Positions 1 through 6,823 of a stretch of DNA of 64,000 nucleotides are shown here, piece after piece. Source of the stretch: Dehalococcoidia bacterium (GTDB lineage Bacteria; Chloroflexota; Dehalococcoidia; Tepidiformales; Tepidiformaceae); NCBI GenBank assembly GCA_020850615.1, contig JADZEI010000011.1:62001-126000 (forward strand), written 5' to 3'. The translations under genes were made by a program, and so were the position numbers. The stretch's first letter is position 1. Each line of letters starts with the position of its first letter. Under the pieces are notes generated by a model. It was not told where the DNA came from. It made no database searches and saw only the letters and a list, made by a program, of their open reading frames with translations.

Positions 1-276
1 GCGCGGCCGCGCGAGGAGCAGTGGCAGTACCGGGCGCAGGTGATCCGGCGCCACATCGAGCTGATCCGCGAGCATTTCGCGGAGAACGAGCGGTACGCCC
101 TGAACCAGGCGCGCAAGCACCTGGGCTGGTACGTCGAGGGCGGACTGCCGGGCTGCAACGCGGCGAAGGCGGGCGTGCACCAGTCGCACAGCATGGACGA
201 GGCGCTGCACGCGTTCTGGACGTGGTGGGAGCAGGTGACCCCGGCGGTGCTCGAGCGCGACGCGGCGGTCGCGTAG
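1..276 (+). CDS. dusB: tRNA-dihydrouridine synthase, C-terminal fragment (DusB-like)
   Basis: The reading frame is open from the first base of the window and stops at 274-276, so only about the last 91 residues are present. The fragment ends in the helical tRNA-binding domain of the Dus family: it contains RYALNQARKHLGWYVEG followed by a Leu-Pro-Gly turn, matching the RxxRKHxxWYxKGLPG signature at the end of DusB proteins. These FMN enzymes reduce specific uridines in the tRNA D-loop using NADPH. The flavin-binding TIM barrel lies outside the window. The gene is convergent with the uracil-DNA glycosylase gene, whose stop is 5 bases away. Confidence 0.75.
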   Translation, partial: ARPREEQWQYRAQVIRRHIELIREHFAENERYALNQARKHLGWYVEGGLPGCNAAKAGVHQSHSMDEALHAFWTWWEQVTPAVLERDAAVA

Positions 277-280
277 GGAG

Positions 281-976
281 CTACGGCGCCGCGACGAGCT
301 CCTTCGCGCGGCCGAAGACGGCGTCGAGCATCTCGACGGTGAGCCGGCCCGTGAAGGTGTTCTGCTGGCTGGGGTGGTAGGAGCAGAGGATGGTGCGGCC
401 GCCGGCGATGGGCACTTCGCGGCCGTGACCGAAGGCGGGGAGCGGACGCAGGCCGGCGAGGCGGGCGGCAGCGCGGTAGGCGAAGGCGCCGAGCACGACA
501 ATCACGCGCACCGAGGGCAGGAGCTCGTACTCGCGCTGGAGGTAGGGCGCGCAGGTGGCCGTCTCGTCCGGGGTGGGCTTGTTGTCCGGCGGGGCGCAGC
601 GCACGGCGGCGGCGATGTAGCAGTCGCGCAGCGCGAGGCCGTCGTCGCGATGGCGGCTCTCGGGCTGGTTCGCGAACCCGGCGCGATGGAGCGAGGCGAA
701 GAGCCAGTCGCCGGAGCGGTCACCGGTGAAGATGCGGCCGGTGCGGTTGCCGCCGTGCGCGGCCGGGGCGAGCCCGACGATGAGCAGGCGCGCCGCGGGG
801 TCGCCCCAGCCGGGGATCGGGCGGCCCCAGTAGGTCTCGTCGCGAAAGGCGGCGCGCTTCTCCGTGGCGACACGTTCGCGCCATTCGACCAGGCGGGGAC
901 AGCGTCGGCACCCGGTGACGTCCGCCTGGAGCGCAGCAAGCGTCGGAAGAACAAGGCGCGGGTCGGGCGCGGTCAC
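281..976 (-). CDS. Family 5 uracil-DNA glycosylase (UdgB-like)
   Basis: A 231-residue DNA repair enzyme that should remove uracil, and in this family also hypoxanthine, from DNA. It has the UDG fold landmarks: motif GLAPAAHGGNRTGRIFTGD near residue 65, a CAPP segment near residue 120, and the C-terminal HPSQQN motif. An Ala where other families carry the catalytic Asp or Asn (GLAPAAHG) is typical of family 5. Two Cys in CRRCPRL near residue 25 and further Cys residues could bind the Fe-S cluster known in this family. I chose the GTG at 974-976 because it overlaps the TGA of the upstream siroheme gene (GTGA), which indicates translational coupling. Longer starts run into the other gene's frame. 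Confidence 0.85.
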   Translation of the reverse strand: MTAPDPRLVLPTLAALQADVTGCRRCPRLVEWRERVATEKRAAFRDETYWGRPIPGWGDPAARLLIVGLAPAAHGGNRTGRIFTGDRSGDWLFASLHRAGFANQPESRHRDDGLALRDCYIAAAVRCAPPDNKPTPDETATCAPYLQREYELLPSVRVIVVLGAFAYRAAARLAGLRPLPAFGHGREVPIAGGRTILCSYHPSQQNTFTGRLTVEMLDAVFGRAKELVAAP

Positions 977-1479
977 TCGGCGGCGGCCCCGCGGGCGGCC
1001 CGTGCGGCACGGGCGGCCGCGACGCCGGCGCCCCAGCCCGGGCCGAGCGCCGCCTCGATGCGGTCGCGGAGCCCGGCGGCGAGCGCGGGGCCGGCGCCGC
1101 CGGTCGAGACGGCGACGGCAGCGCCACCATCGCGGAGGACGGCGGGCGTGAAGAACGTGCTCTCGTCCCGGGCGTCGGCGACGACGACGGGGATGCCGTG
1201 GGCGCGGGCGAGCTCGCCGGCGCGGCGGTTCACCTGGCGGTCGTCGGTGCACGCGAAGACCAGCGACCAGCGCGGCGTGGCGGTTATGTCCGCTCCTTCG
1301 AACGGGCGCGAGATGACCGTGACGCCCGGCCCTGCCAGGCCAGCCGTGACCACGGGCGCGACGACCACGACTTCGAACCCGCCTTCGACCAGGTTGCGGA
1401 CCTTGCGGAGGGCGATGGCGCCGCCGCCGATGACGAGCGCGGGCCCGGCGGCGGCCTGGAGGTCGATGAGCATGCCCAT
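973..1479 (-). CDS. Precorrin-2 dehydrogenase / sirohydrochlorin ferrochelatase (siroheme synthase N-domain)
   Basis: A 168-residue protein with an N-terminal Rossmann NAD-binding motif (ALVIGGGAIALRKVRNL) and the following PFEGADI and FACTDDRQVN segments. These define the CysG-N/Met8 family, which oxidises precorrin-2 and inserts iron to make siroheme. The protein is short: the C-terminal dimerisation/chelatase part is reduced and ends in an Ala/Arg-rich tail, so dehydrogenase activity is the safer prediction. The start at 1477-1479 is supported by a TACACT -10 hexamer ending six bases upstream (leaderless pattern); a second ATG follows two codons later. The stop overlaps the start of the uracil-DNA glycosylase gene. 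Confidence 0.8.
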   Translation of the reverse strand: MGMLIDLQAAAGPALVIGGGAIALRKVRNLVEGGFEVVVVAPVVTAGLAGPGVTVISRPFEGADITATPRWSLVFACTDDRQVNRRAGELARAHGIPVVVADARDESTFFTPAVLRDGGAAVAVSTGGAGPALAAGLRDRIEAALGPGWGAGVAAARAARAARGAAAE

Positions 1480-1485
1480 GGGGTG

Positions 1486-1491
1486 AGTGTA
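1486..1491 (-). promoter_or_regulatory. -10 element of siroheme synthase gene (leaderless)
   Basis: TACACT on the minus strand, six bases before the ATG at 1479. No -35 is evident. The spacing puts the transcription start at or next to the start codon. Confidence 0.5.
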
Positions 1492-1567
1492 CGGCTTCGC
1501 GGCGTGTGGCCGCGGTTCGAAGGCGGGGGCCGGATTATCATCTGGCGAGCAAGCGGAGGAGTTGCGC

Positions 1568-2110
1568 GTGCCCCACGACCCCTCACACCCTGCGCGGGAA
1601 CTGCCCGGCGGCGGCTCGTTCGCGTCGCTCATCGGCATGTCGCGGTTCACCGTGCTCATCCCGATCGTGGCGGTGCTGGCGACCTCGGTCGCGCTGTTCA
1701 CGCTTGCGGGCGTGCTGGCGGCGGTCGCCACGTGGGATTCGGCGAAGGCGGTGCTCGAAGGCGACATCCGGACGACGAACTTCGTCGTGAAGTACCTGAA
1801 GGTGGTCTCGACGACGCTCGAAGCGGTGGTGTTCTACCTGGTCGGGACGGGCCTGTACGTGCTGTTCATTGGGCCGCTGCCGGCGCTCAAGGCGCTCAAG
1901 GCGGAATCGCTGAAGGACCTGGAAGCGAAGCTGGTGAACGTGATCATCGTGATCATCGTCGTGCACTTCATGGAGCGCTTCGTCTCGGGCGGCGACCCGG
2001 ATTCGCTCCTGCGGTATGGCGCAGGGATCGCGGCAGTGGTGTTCTCGCTGGTCGCATTCCAGTACTTCGTGCTGCGGGACGGCAAGAAGGCGGACCCTTC
2101 GGCCGCGTGA
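1568..2110 (+). CDS. YqhA/UPF0114 family membrane protein
   Basis: A 180-residue polytopic inner-membrane protein with about four hydrophobic segments (roughly residues 22-52, 80-110, 120-142 and 150-172). The C-terminal SGGDPDSLLRYG turn and following helix resemble the UPF0114/YqhA family, whose function is unknown. The GTG start at 1568 is chosen because GGAGGAG lies six bases upstream. The upstream extension of the open frame is low in hydrophobicity and lacks an RBS. It diverges from the siroheme gene; a TATCAT sequence at about 1536-1541 could be its -10. Confidence 0.65.
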   Translation: MPHDPSHPARELPGGGSFASLIGMSRFTVLIPIVAVLATSVALFTLAGVLAAVATWDSAKAVLEGDIRTTNFVVKYLKVVSTTLEAVVFYLVGTGLYVLFIGPLPALKALKAESLKDLEAKLVNVIIVIIVVHFMERFVSGGDPDSLLRYGAGIAAVVFSLVAFQYFVLRDGKKADPSAA

Positions 2111-2130
2111 GGGCGGCCCACCGGCGGGCG

Positions 2131-2136
2131 TAGAAT
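2131..2136 (+). promoter_or_regulatory. -10 element of MmcQ/YjbR gene (leaderless)
   Basis: TAGAAT ending seven bases before ATG 2144; it favours 2144 over the in-frame ATG at 2135. Confidence 0.5.
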
Positions 2137-2143
2137 GCAGGAC

Positions 2144-2497
2144 ATGGTGGACATCGATGCGCTCAAGGACGTGGCGCTGCGGTACGAGGGCGCCTGGGAG
2201 GACTACCCGTTCGGCCCGGACGACTGCGTGATCAAAGCGGCGAACGGGCGGATGTTCGCGCTGCTTTCGCAACCCGGGCCCGGGCGGGCGGCCGTGACGG
2301 TGAAGTCGACGCCGGACGAAGCGGAGGAGGCGCTGATGTTGCCGTTCATCCGGCCGGCGCCGTACCTCGCGCGGCACGCGTGGGTGGCGGTCGATGTGGC
2401 GAACGAGGCGGAGTTCGACATCGCGTGCGCGTACATCCGGCGGAGCTACGAGTTGGTGGCGCCGCTCAAGCCGGCGCGGGCGCGGAAGCGGGGGTAG
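2144..2497 (+). CDS. MmcQ/YjbR family protein
   Basis: A 117-residue protein of the MmcQ/YjbR (CyaY-fold) family. Typical elements are the WEDYPFGPD segment near the N-terminus, a central KSTPDEAEE segment, and the C-terminal SYELVAP ending. The family is often annotated as DNA-binding, but the biochemical role is not established. A second member lies at 38853-39215. Its stop abuts that of the convergent ParE-like toxin gene. Confidence 0.8.
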   Translation: MVDIDALKDVALRYEGAWEDYPFGPDDCVIKAANGRMFALLSQPGPGRAAVTVKSTPDEAEEALMLPFIRPAPYLARHAWVAVDVANEAEFDIACAYIRRSYELVAPLKPARARKRG

Positions 2498-2806
2498 TCA
2501 GTTCGGGAAGCCGTTGAAACTGACGAGCGTAAGGTCCTGACGCGCGCTTAGGACGCGGACGAGCTCCACAACATTCGGGCGGTCGACGTAGTACACGACC
2601 CAATCGCGCAGCGGCACGGAACGCAGGCCGGGGACTCGCAAATCGGGCCGTAAGCGCCCGTAGCCCGGGAATAGACGGATCCGCGATAGCGTCTCGTCAA
2701 GGTCGTCGAGGAAACGCTCGCCAGCACGCGCGCTGCTCTCGACGAGGTACTCGACGATACCGAGGATGTCGTCCTCCGCGCGGCGACCGTAGGCGAGAGC
2801 CTTCAC
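2498..2806 (-). CDS. parE: RelE/ParE family toxin
   Basis: A 102-residue small basic protein with the RelE/ParE fold: an N-terminal helical hairpin (RRAEDDILGIVEYLVE), the FPGYGRLRPDLRVPGLRSV core, and the beta-strand DWVVYYVDRPNVVELVRVL. ParE toxins target gyrase, while RelE relatives cleave ribosome-bound mRNA; the sequence here looks closer to ParE. The start overlaps the antitoxin stop by four bases (ATGA), the normal antitoxin-first arrangement. Confidence 0.85.
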   Translation of the reverse strand: MKALAYGRRAEDDILGIVEYLVESSARAGERFLDDLDETLSRIRLFPGYGRLRPDLRVPGLRSVPLRDWVVYYVDRPNVVELVRVLSARQDLTLVSFNGFPN

Positions 2807-3066
2807 GCGGCGCCCTGGGACTCCCGACGCTTCGCGGCATCGACGATGGCGCGGGCTTTTGCCATCACCTCGTCGGCGGGGACAAGGCCTTCCGCTTCGC
2901 CGCTTGCAAGCCCCTCTTCGATGAGCGCTGTGAGCTTGCGGCGTTGCTCTTCGACCTGGACGAGCCGGACAAGTGCTTCTTCGACTACCGCCTCCGCCGA
3001 CTCGTAGCCGAGGGCGAGGTAGCGTTCGACCAGTTCCTGGGCGCGATCAGTCAGTTCGACCTGCAT
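2803..3066 (-). CDS. ParD-like antitoxin
   Basis: An 87-residue acidic antitoxin. Residues 1-45 (VELTDRAQELVERYLALG...) resemble the ribbon-helix-helix/helical DNA-binding part of CopG/ParD proteins. The C-terminal half is charged and probably disordered, suiting it to wrap the toxin. It is the first gene of the pair, which implies the usual autorepression of the operon. A TAGGAT hexamer ends six bases upstream of the ATG. Confidence 0.8.
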   Translation of the reverse strand: MQVELTDRAQELVERYLALGYESAEAVVEEALVRLVQVEEQRRKLTALIEEGLASGEAEGLVPADEVMAKARAIVDAAKRRESQGAA

Positions 3067-3072
3067 GCCGCC

Positions 3073-3078
3073 ATCCTA
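3073..3078 (-). promoter_or_regulatory. -10 element of the ParDE-type operon (leaderless)
   Basis: TAGGAT on the minus strand, six bases before ATG 3066. No SD-like sequence lies between. Confidence 0.5.
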
Positions 3079-3176
3079 CCACCGGGCGATGAGCCCTTGG
3101 GGCGCGGGTTTCGTACACTGGCAGGAGCGGCCCGGCGATGGCCGCTTTTCCACACCCTGAAAGGAAGTGCGACACC

Positions 3177-5879
3177 ATGACCTCCACGCCTGCTCGCAAG
3201 CAACTCCCGCCTGCCTACGAGCCGGCGAGCGTAGAGTCGCGCATCTACGAGATGTGGGAATCGCGCGGGTACTTCCAGCCGCGCATCGACCCGGACCAGC
3301 CGCCCTATACGATCATCATGCCGCCGCCGAACGTGACCGGTGAGCTGCACCTCGGGCATGGGCTCGAGGACGCGATTACGGACGCGCTCGTGCGGTGGCA
3401 CCGGATGCAGGGCGAACCGGCGCTCTGGCTCCCGGGCGAGGATCACGCGGGCATCGCGACCCAGAACGTGATCGAACGCGAGCTGCTCAAGGAGGGGCTG
3501 TCGCGGCAGGACCTGGGGCGCGAGGCGTTCGTCGAGCGGACGTGGATGTGGGTGCGGAAGTACCGCCACCGGATCGCCGACCAGCACCGCAAGCTCGGCG
3601 CGAGCGCGGACTGGACGCGCGACGTGTTCACGCTCGACCCGGGCATCGTGAAGGCGGTGCGGACGACGTTCGTGAACCTGTACAGGGACGGGCTGATCTA
3701 TCGCGGCCTGCGGATGATCAACTGGTGCCCGCGGTGCGAGACGGCGCTGAGCGACCTCGAGGTCGATTACGTCGAGCAGCCCTCGAAGCTGTACTTCATC
3801 CGCTACCCGATGGTGGGCGAAGGCGGGATGCCGCTGCCGGACTCCGTGATGGTCGCGACGACGCGCCCGGAGACGATGGTGGGCGACACCGGGGTGGCGG
3901 TGAACCCGGGCGACGAGCGTTACGAAGAGAAGATCGGGCGAATGCTGATGCTGCCGCTCATCGGCCGGGACATCCCGGTGGTGGCGGACGACGCGGTGAA
4001 GACGGAGTTCGGCACCGGCGCCGTGAAGGTGACGCCCGGGCACGACCCGAACGACTGGGAGATCGGCCAGCGCCACGACCTGCCGGTGATCGTCGCGATC
4101 GACCGGCAGGGGATGATGAACGACGAGGCCGGGCCGTACGCGGGGCTCAGCGCCGACGAGGCGCGCTCGCGGATCGTGCACGACCTGGAGGACGAGGGCT
4201 TCCTCGACCGCGTCGAAGACTACACGCACAGCGTGGGCGTCTGCTCGCGCTGCAAGACGGTCGTGCAGCCGATCCCCTCGGAGCAGTGGTGGGTCGCGGT
4301 CAACAAGGAGTACGAGCCGGGACACTCGCTCGCGGGCGATGCTGCGGCGGCGGTGCGGGAGGGGCGGATCAACATCGTCCCGCAGCGCTTCGAGAAGGTG
4401 TACCTGAACTGGATGGACAACATCCGCGACTGGTGCATCAGCCGGCAGCTGTGGTGGGGGCACCAGATCCCGGTGTGGTACTGCGGGAGCAACCACATGA
4501 CCGTCGCGGTCGAGGACCCGGCGGCGTGCGCGACCTGTGGCGGCGCGGTGCGCCAGGACGAGGACGTGCTCGACACGTGGTTCAGCTCGGGGCTGGCGCC
4601 GCACGCCGACCTCGGCTGGCCGGACGACAACGAGGACCTGCGCTACTTCTATCCCACGAGCGACATGCAGATGGGCTACGACATCATGTTCTTCTGGTGC
4701 GCCCGGATGGTGATGTTCGCGCTCTACAACATGCGCGGGCGGGGCCCGGAGGGGGCGGTGCCGTTCCGGAACGTGCTCTTCCACGGGCTCATCCGCGATG
4801 CCAACGGCGAGAAGATGACCAAGTCGCGCGGGAACGTGGTCGACCCACTCGTGGTGGTCGACCAGTACGGGGCGGACGCGTTCCGGTTCGCGGTGCTCAC
4901 GGGCGCGACGCTCGGGGCGGACCAGAAGTACAGCGACGACCGGCTGGCGGCCTCGCGGAACTTTGCGAACAAGCTCTGGAACTCGACGCGGTTCGTGCTC
5001 ATGAAGCTGGGCGACCAGCGGGTGAAGCGGCCGCACCCGGCGGATCAGGCCTCGTTCGCGGTCGAGGACCGGTGGATCCTCTCGCGCCTGGAGCAGCTCG
5101 AAACGGACGTGGACTCGCTCCTGCGGGCGTACCAGCTCGGCGAGGCGGCGCGGCAGGTGCAAGACTTCCTCTGGAACGAGTTCTGCGACTGGTACATCGA
5201 GTTCGCGAAGGTGCGGCTGAACGCGAACGACTTCCGCCCGCAGCAGGTGCTCGCGCACGTGCTGGACCGCGGGCTGCGCCTGCTGCACCCGTTCATGCCG
5301 TTCGTCACGGAGGAGCTCTGGCAGTCGCTGCGGGAGCACATCGACGACGACATGCCGAACGCGCTCATCGTCGCGTGGTTCCCCAAGAGCGGCGGCAACT
5401 GGAAGGACGAGCGGGCGGAGGCGGCGATGGACCACGTGGTCGAAGTGAACCGCGCGATCCGCAACATCCGGGCGGAGAAGAAGCTCGAGATGGCGCTGCG
5501 GCCGCGGGTGTTTGTCCGCGCGGGCGAATTCCGGGCCGCGCTGGACGAGACGGCCGCTGCCACGGCGTTCACGTCGCGCGTGGAACCCGTGGTGGTCGGC
5601 GCGAACGACCAGGTGCCCGGCGGCGAGTTCGCGTTCGCGCGCATCGGCGACACGGAAGTGGCGCTCGAGCTGCCGCAGGTGGACACGGCGGCGGAGCGCG
5701 CACGCCTGGAGAAGGAACTCGCCGAGGCACAGGCGTACATCACGCGGCTCGAAGGGCAGCTCGGCAACGCGCAGTTCCGGTCGAAGGCGCCGGCGCACGT
5801 GGTCGCGACGATGGAGGGCAACCTGGCGGAGGCGCGGACGCGGGCGGCGGGGCTGGGGGAGCGGCTGGGGAGCTTGTAG
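3177..5879 (+). CDS. valS: Valyl-tRNA synthetase
   Basis: A 900-residue class I aminoacyl-tRNA synthetase that charges tRNA-Val. Visible elements: PPPNVTGELHLGHG (HIGH motif) near residue 50; the CP1 editing domain with the zinc-type WCPRCETALSD segment; DEDVLDTWFSSGLAPHA; KMTKSRGNVVDP (KMSKS loop) near residue 545; the anticodon-binding domain; and a C-terminal Glu/Arg-rich coiled coil (about residues 840-900). This is full length for ValRS. The ATG at 3177 is preferred because AAGGAAG lies eight bases upstream; an in-frame ATG at 3138 would add 13 residues. TACACT at 3114-3119 may be its -10, giving a leader of about 50 bases. Confidence 0.97.
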   Translation: MTSTPARKQLPPAYEPASVESRIYEMWESRGYFQPRIDPDQPPYTIIMPPPNVTGELHLGHGLEDAITDALVRWHRMQGEPALWLPGEDHAGIATQNVIERELLKEGLSRQDLGREAFVERTWMWVRKYRHRIADQHRKLGASADWTRDVFTLDPGIVKAVRTTFVNLYRDGLIYRGLRMINWCPRCETALSDLEVDYVEQPSKLYFIRYPMVGEGGMPLPDSVMVATTRPETMVGDTGVAVNPGDERYEEKIGRMLMLPLIGRDIPVVADDAVKTEFGTGAVKVTPGHDPNDWEIGQRHDLPVIVAIDRQGMMNDEAGPYAGLSADEARSRIVHDLEDEGFLDRVEDYTHSVGVCSRCKTVVQPIPSEQWWVAVNKEYEPGHSLAGDAAAAVREGRINIVPQRFEKVYLNWMDNIRDWCISRQLWWGHQIPVWYCGSNHMTVAVEDPAACATCGGAVRQDEDVLDTWFSSGLAPHADLGWPDDNEDLRYFYPTSDMQMGYDIMFFWCARMVMFALYNMRGRGPEGAVPFRNVLFHGLIRDANGEKMTKSRGNVVDPLVVVDQYGADAFRFAVLTGATLGADQKYSDDRLAASRNFANKLWNSTRFVLMKLGDQRVKRPHPADQASFAVEDRWILSRLEQLETDVDSLLRAYQLGEAARQVQDFLWNEFCDWYIEFAKVRLNANDFRPQQVLAHVLDRGLRLLHPFMPFVTEELWQSLREHIDDDMPNALIVAWFPKSGGNWKDERAEAAMDHVVEVNRAIRNIRAEKKLEMALRPRVFVRAGEFRAALDETAAATAFTSRVEPVVVGANDQVPGGEFAFARIGDTEVALELPQVDTAAERARLEKELAEAQAYITRLEGQLGNAQFRSKAPAHVVATMEGNLAEARTRAAGLGERLGSL

Positions 5880-5902
5880 CCGTTGTCCGTTGTCCGTTGT
5901 CC
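5880..5902 (+). repeat. Tandem heptamer repeat (CCGTTGT x3)
   Basis: Three exact copies of CCGTTGT directly after the valS stop codon, running into the terminator hairpin. No function is evident; it may be slipped-strand expansion. Confidence 0.7.
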
Positions 5903-5938
5903 GAACGAAAGGCCCAGGGCGTTCCGGGGCCTTGTTCG
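5902..5938. terminator. Bidirectional terminator hairpin between valS and mrr
   Basis: CGAACGAAAGGCCC and GGGCCTTGTTCG form an imperfect stem around an 11-base loop. Flanking A- and T-containing arms allow it to serve both convergent genes. Confidence 0.6.
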
Positions 5939-5943
5939 TGCGG

Positions 5944-6819
5944 TCAGCTGAATTGCTGGAAGAAGGTGCGGTCGACTTCGTAGGTCTGTACGGGGCGGAG
6001 GCCGACTTCGAATCGCTCGCAAAGCTCCATAAGGCGATCCATGTCCATGAGCTCGATTGGTGGCACCCCGTCTCGAACGGCCTCGCGACGGGCCTCGGCA
6101 GTGAAACGACCGGTGGTGATTATCACTCCGTTGTCCGACCGTCCCGCCATGGCACCTCGGAAGTCGCGCACCACAGACGAACCGACCGAACCCTGATAGC
6201 GCTTGGCCTGGAACAGTACCCTGACCGATACGAGAGGATTGACCTGCAAGAGGCCAATGCCATCTATGCCGCCGTCGCCAGAGCGCCCGGTCACCTCAAC
6301 GTCATCGAAGCCAGCTTCCCGGAGTAGCCGCTTGCAGAAGTTCTCGAATCCCCGAGGCGGTAACCCCTGGAGGATAGCCGGCAACTCCGCTCGGTAGTCG
6401 GTAATCACCGGGTCCGGCGTGGCGTCGGTGTCTACAGGCGGCAAGACTTCTTCCGGGCTCGCCGTAGCGTCGTCACGATCGGGCCGACTAACGGCTTTCA
6501 CGATCGCGACTGCATCCTCGTTAGAGAGGTTCAGCTGGGATCGGCCATGCTCGGTCAAGGTCCAGACGCCTCTTGTCCCAGACTCGAGGTAGCCCGCCTT
6601 CACGAGGTAGAACCGCGCCCAATGCACACGGTGCTCAAATCGAGACTGGCCGCTCGGCAACGCCTCGTCCTGCTGTGCAGTGGACAGGCCCAGGAGGTCC
6701 GCCACACCCCGTATGACCTCGCGAGGGCGTCCCGACCCCCCGAGTCGGTCCAGCACCTGCAGCACAGGGGCCATGTACTGCGCAAATTGCGCTCCCTGCC
6801 ACTCGCCGAGTTGCGACAC
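5944..6819 (-). CDS. mrr: Mrr-type restriction endonuclease (type IV)
   Basis: A 291-residue two-domain protein. Residues 14-95 look like the Mrr N-terminal winged-helix domain (repeats of R..V....LLGLS and a WTLTEHGRSQL end). Residues 125-265 are the Mrr catalytic domain with a PD-(D/E)xK nuclease core: GFENFCKRLLREAGF, then SGDGGIDGIG (catalytic Asp), then VLFQAKRYQG (the QxK variant usual in Mrr). Mrr enzymes cut methylated foreign DNA. The start is GTG at 6817-6819; no clear SD or -10 spacing decides it. It lies four bases downstream of nuoF in the same orientation, but any functional link is doubtful; the gene may have inserted there. Confidence 0.85.
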   Translation of the reverse strand: MSQLGEWQGAQFAQYMAPVLQVLDRLGGSGRPREVIRGVADLLGLSTAQQDEALPSGQSRFEHRVHWARFYLVKAGYLESGTRGVWTLTEHGRSQLNLSNEDAVAIVKAVSRPDRDDATASPEEVLPPVDTDATPDPVITDYRAELPAILQGLPPRGFENFCKRLLREAGFDDVEVTGRSGDGGIDGIGLLQVNPLVSVRVLFQAKRYQGSVGSSVVRDFRGAMAGRSDNGVIITTGRFTAEARREAVRDGVPPIELMDMDRLMELCERFEVGLRPVQTYEVDRTFFQQFS

Positions 6820-6823
6820 GCTC

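Noticed and set aside
3051-5798. A 915-residue open frame antisense to valS
   Set aside because: It is a GC-rich shadow of the valS frame with Arg/His/Pro-biased composition and no conserved motif; valS is unambiguous.
5880-5902. CCGTTGT units as a CRISPR or short tandem array
   Set aside because: There are only three contiguous heptamers, with no spacers and no cas genes.
5944-6819. A complete restriction-modification system around mrr
   Set aside because: No methyltransferase or specificity subunit is adjacent; Mrr-type enzymes act alone on modified DNA.
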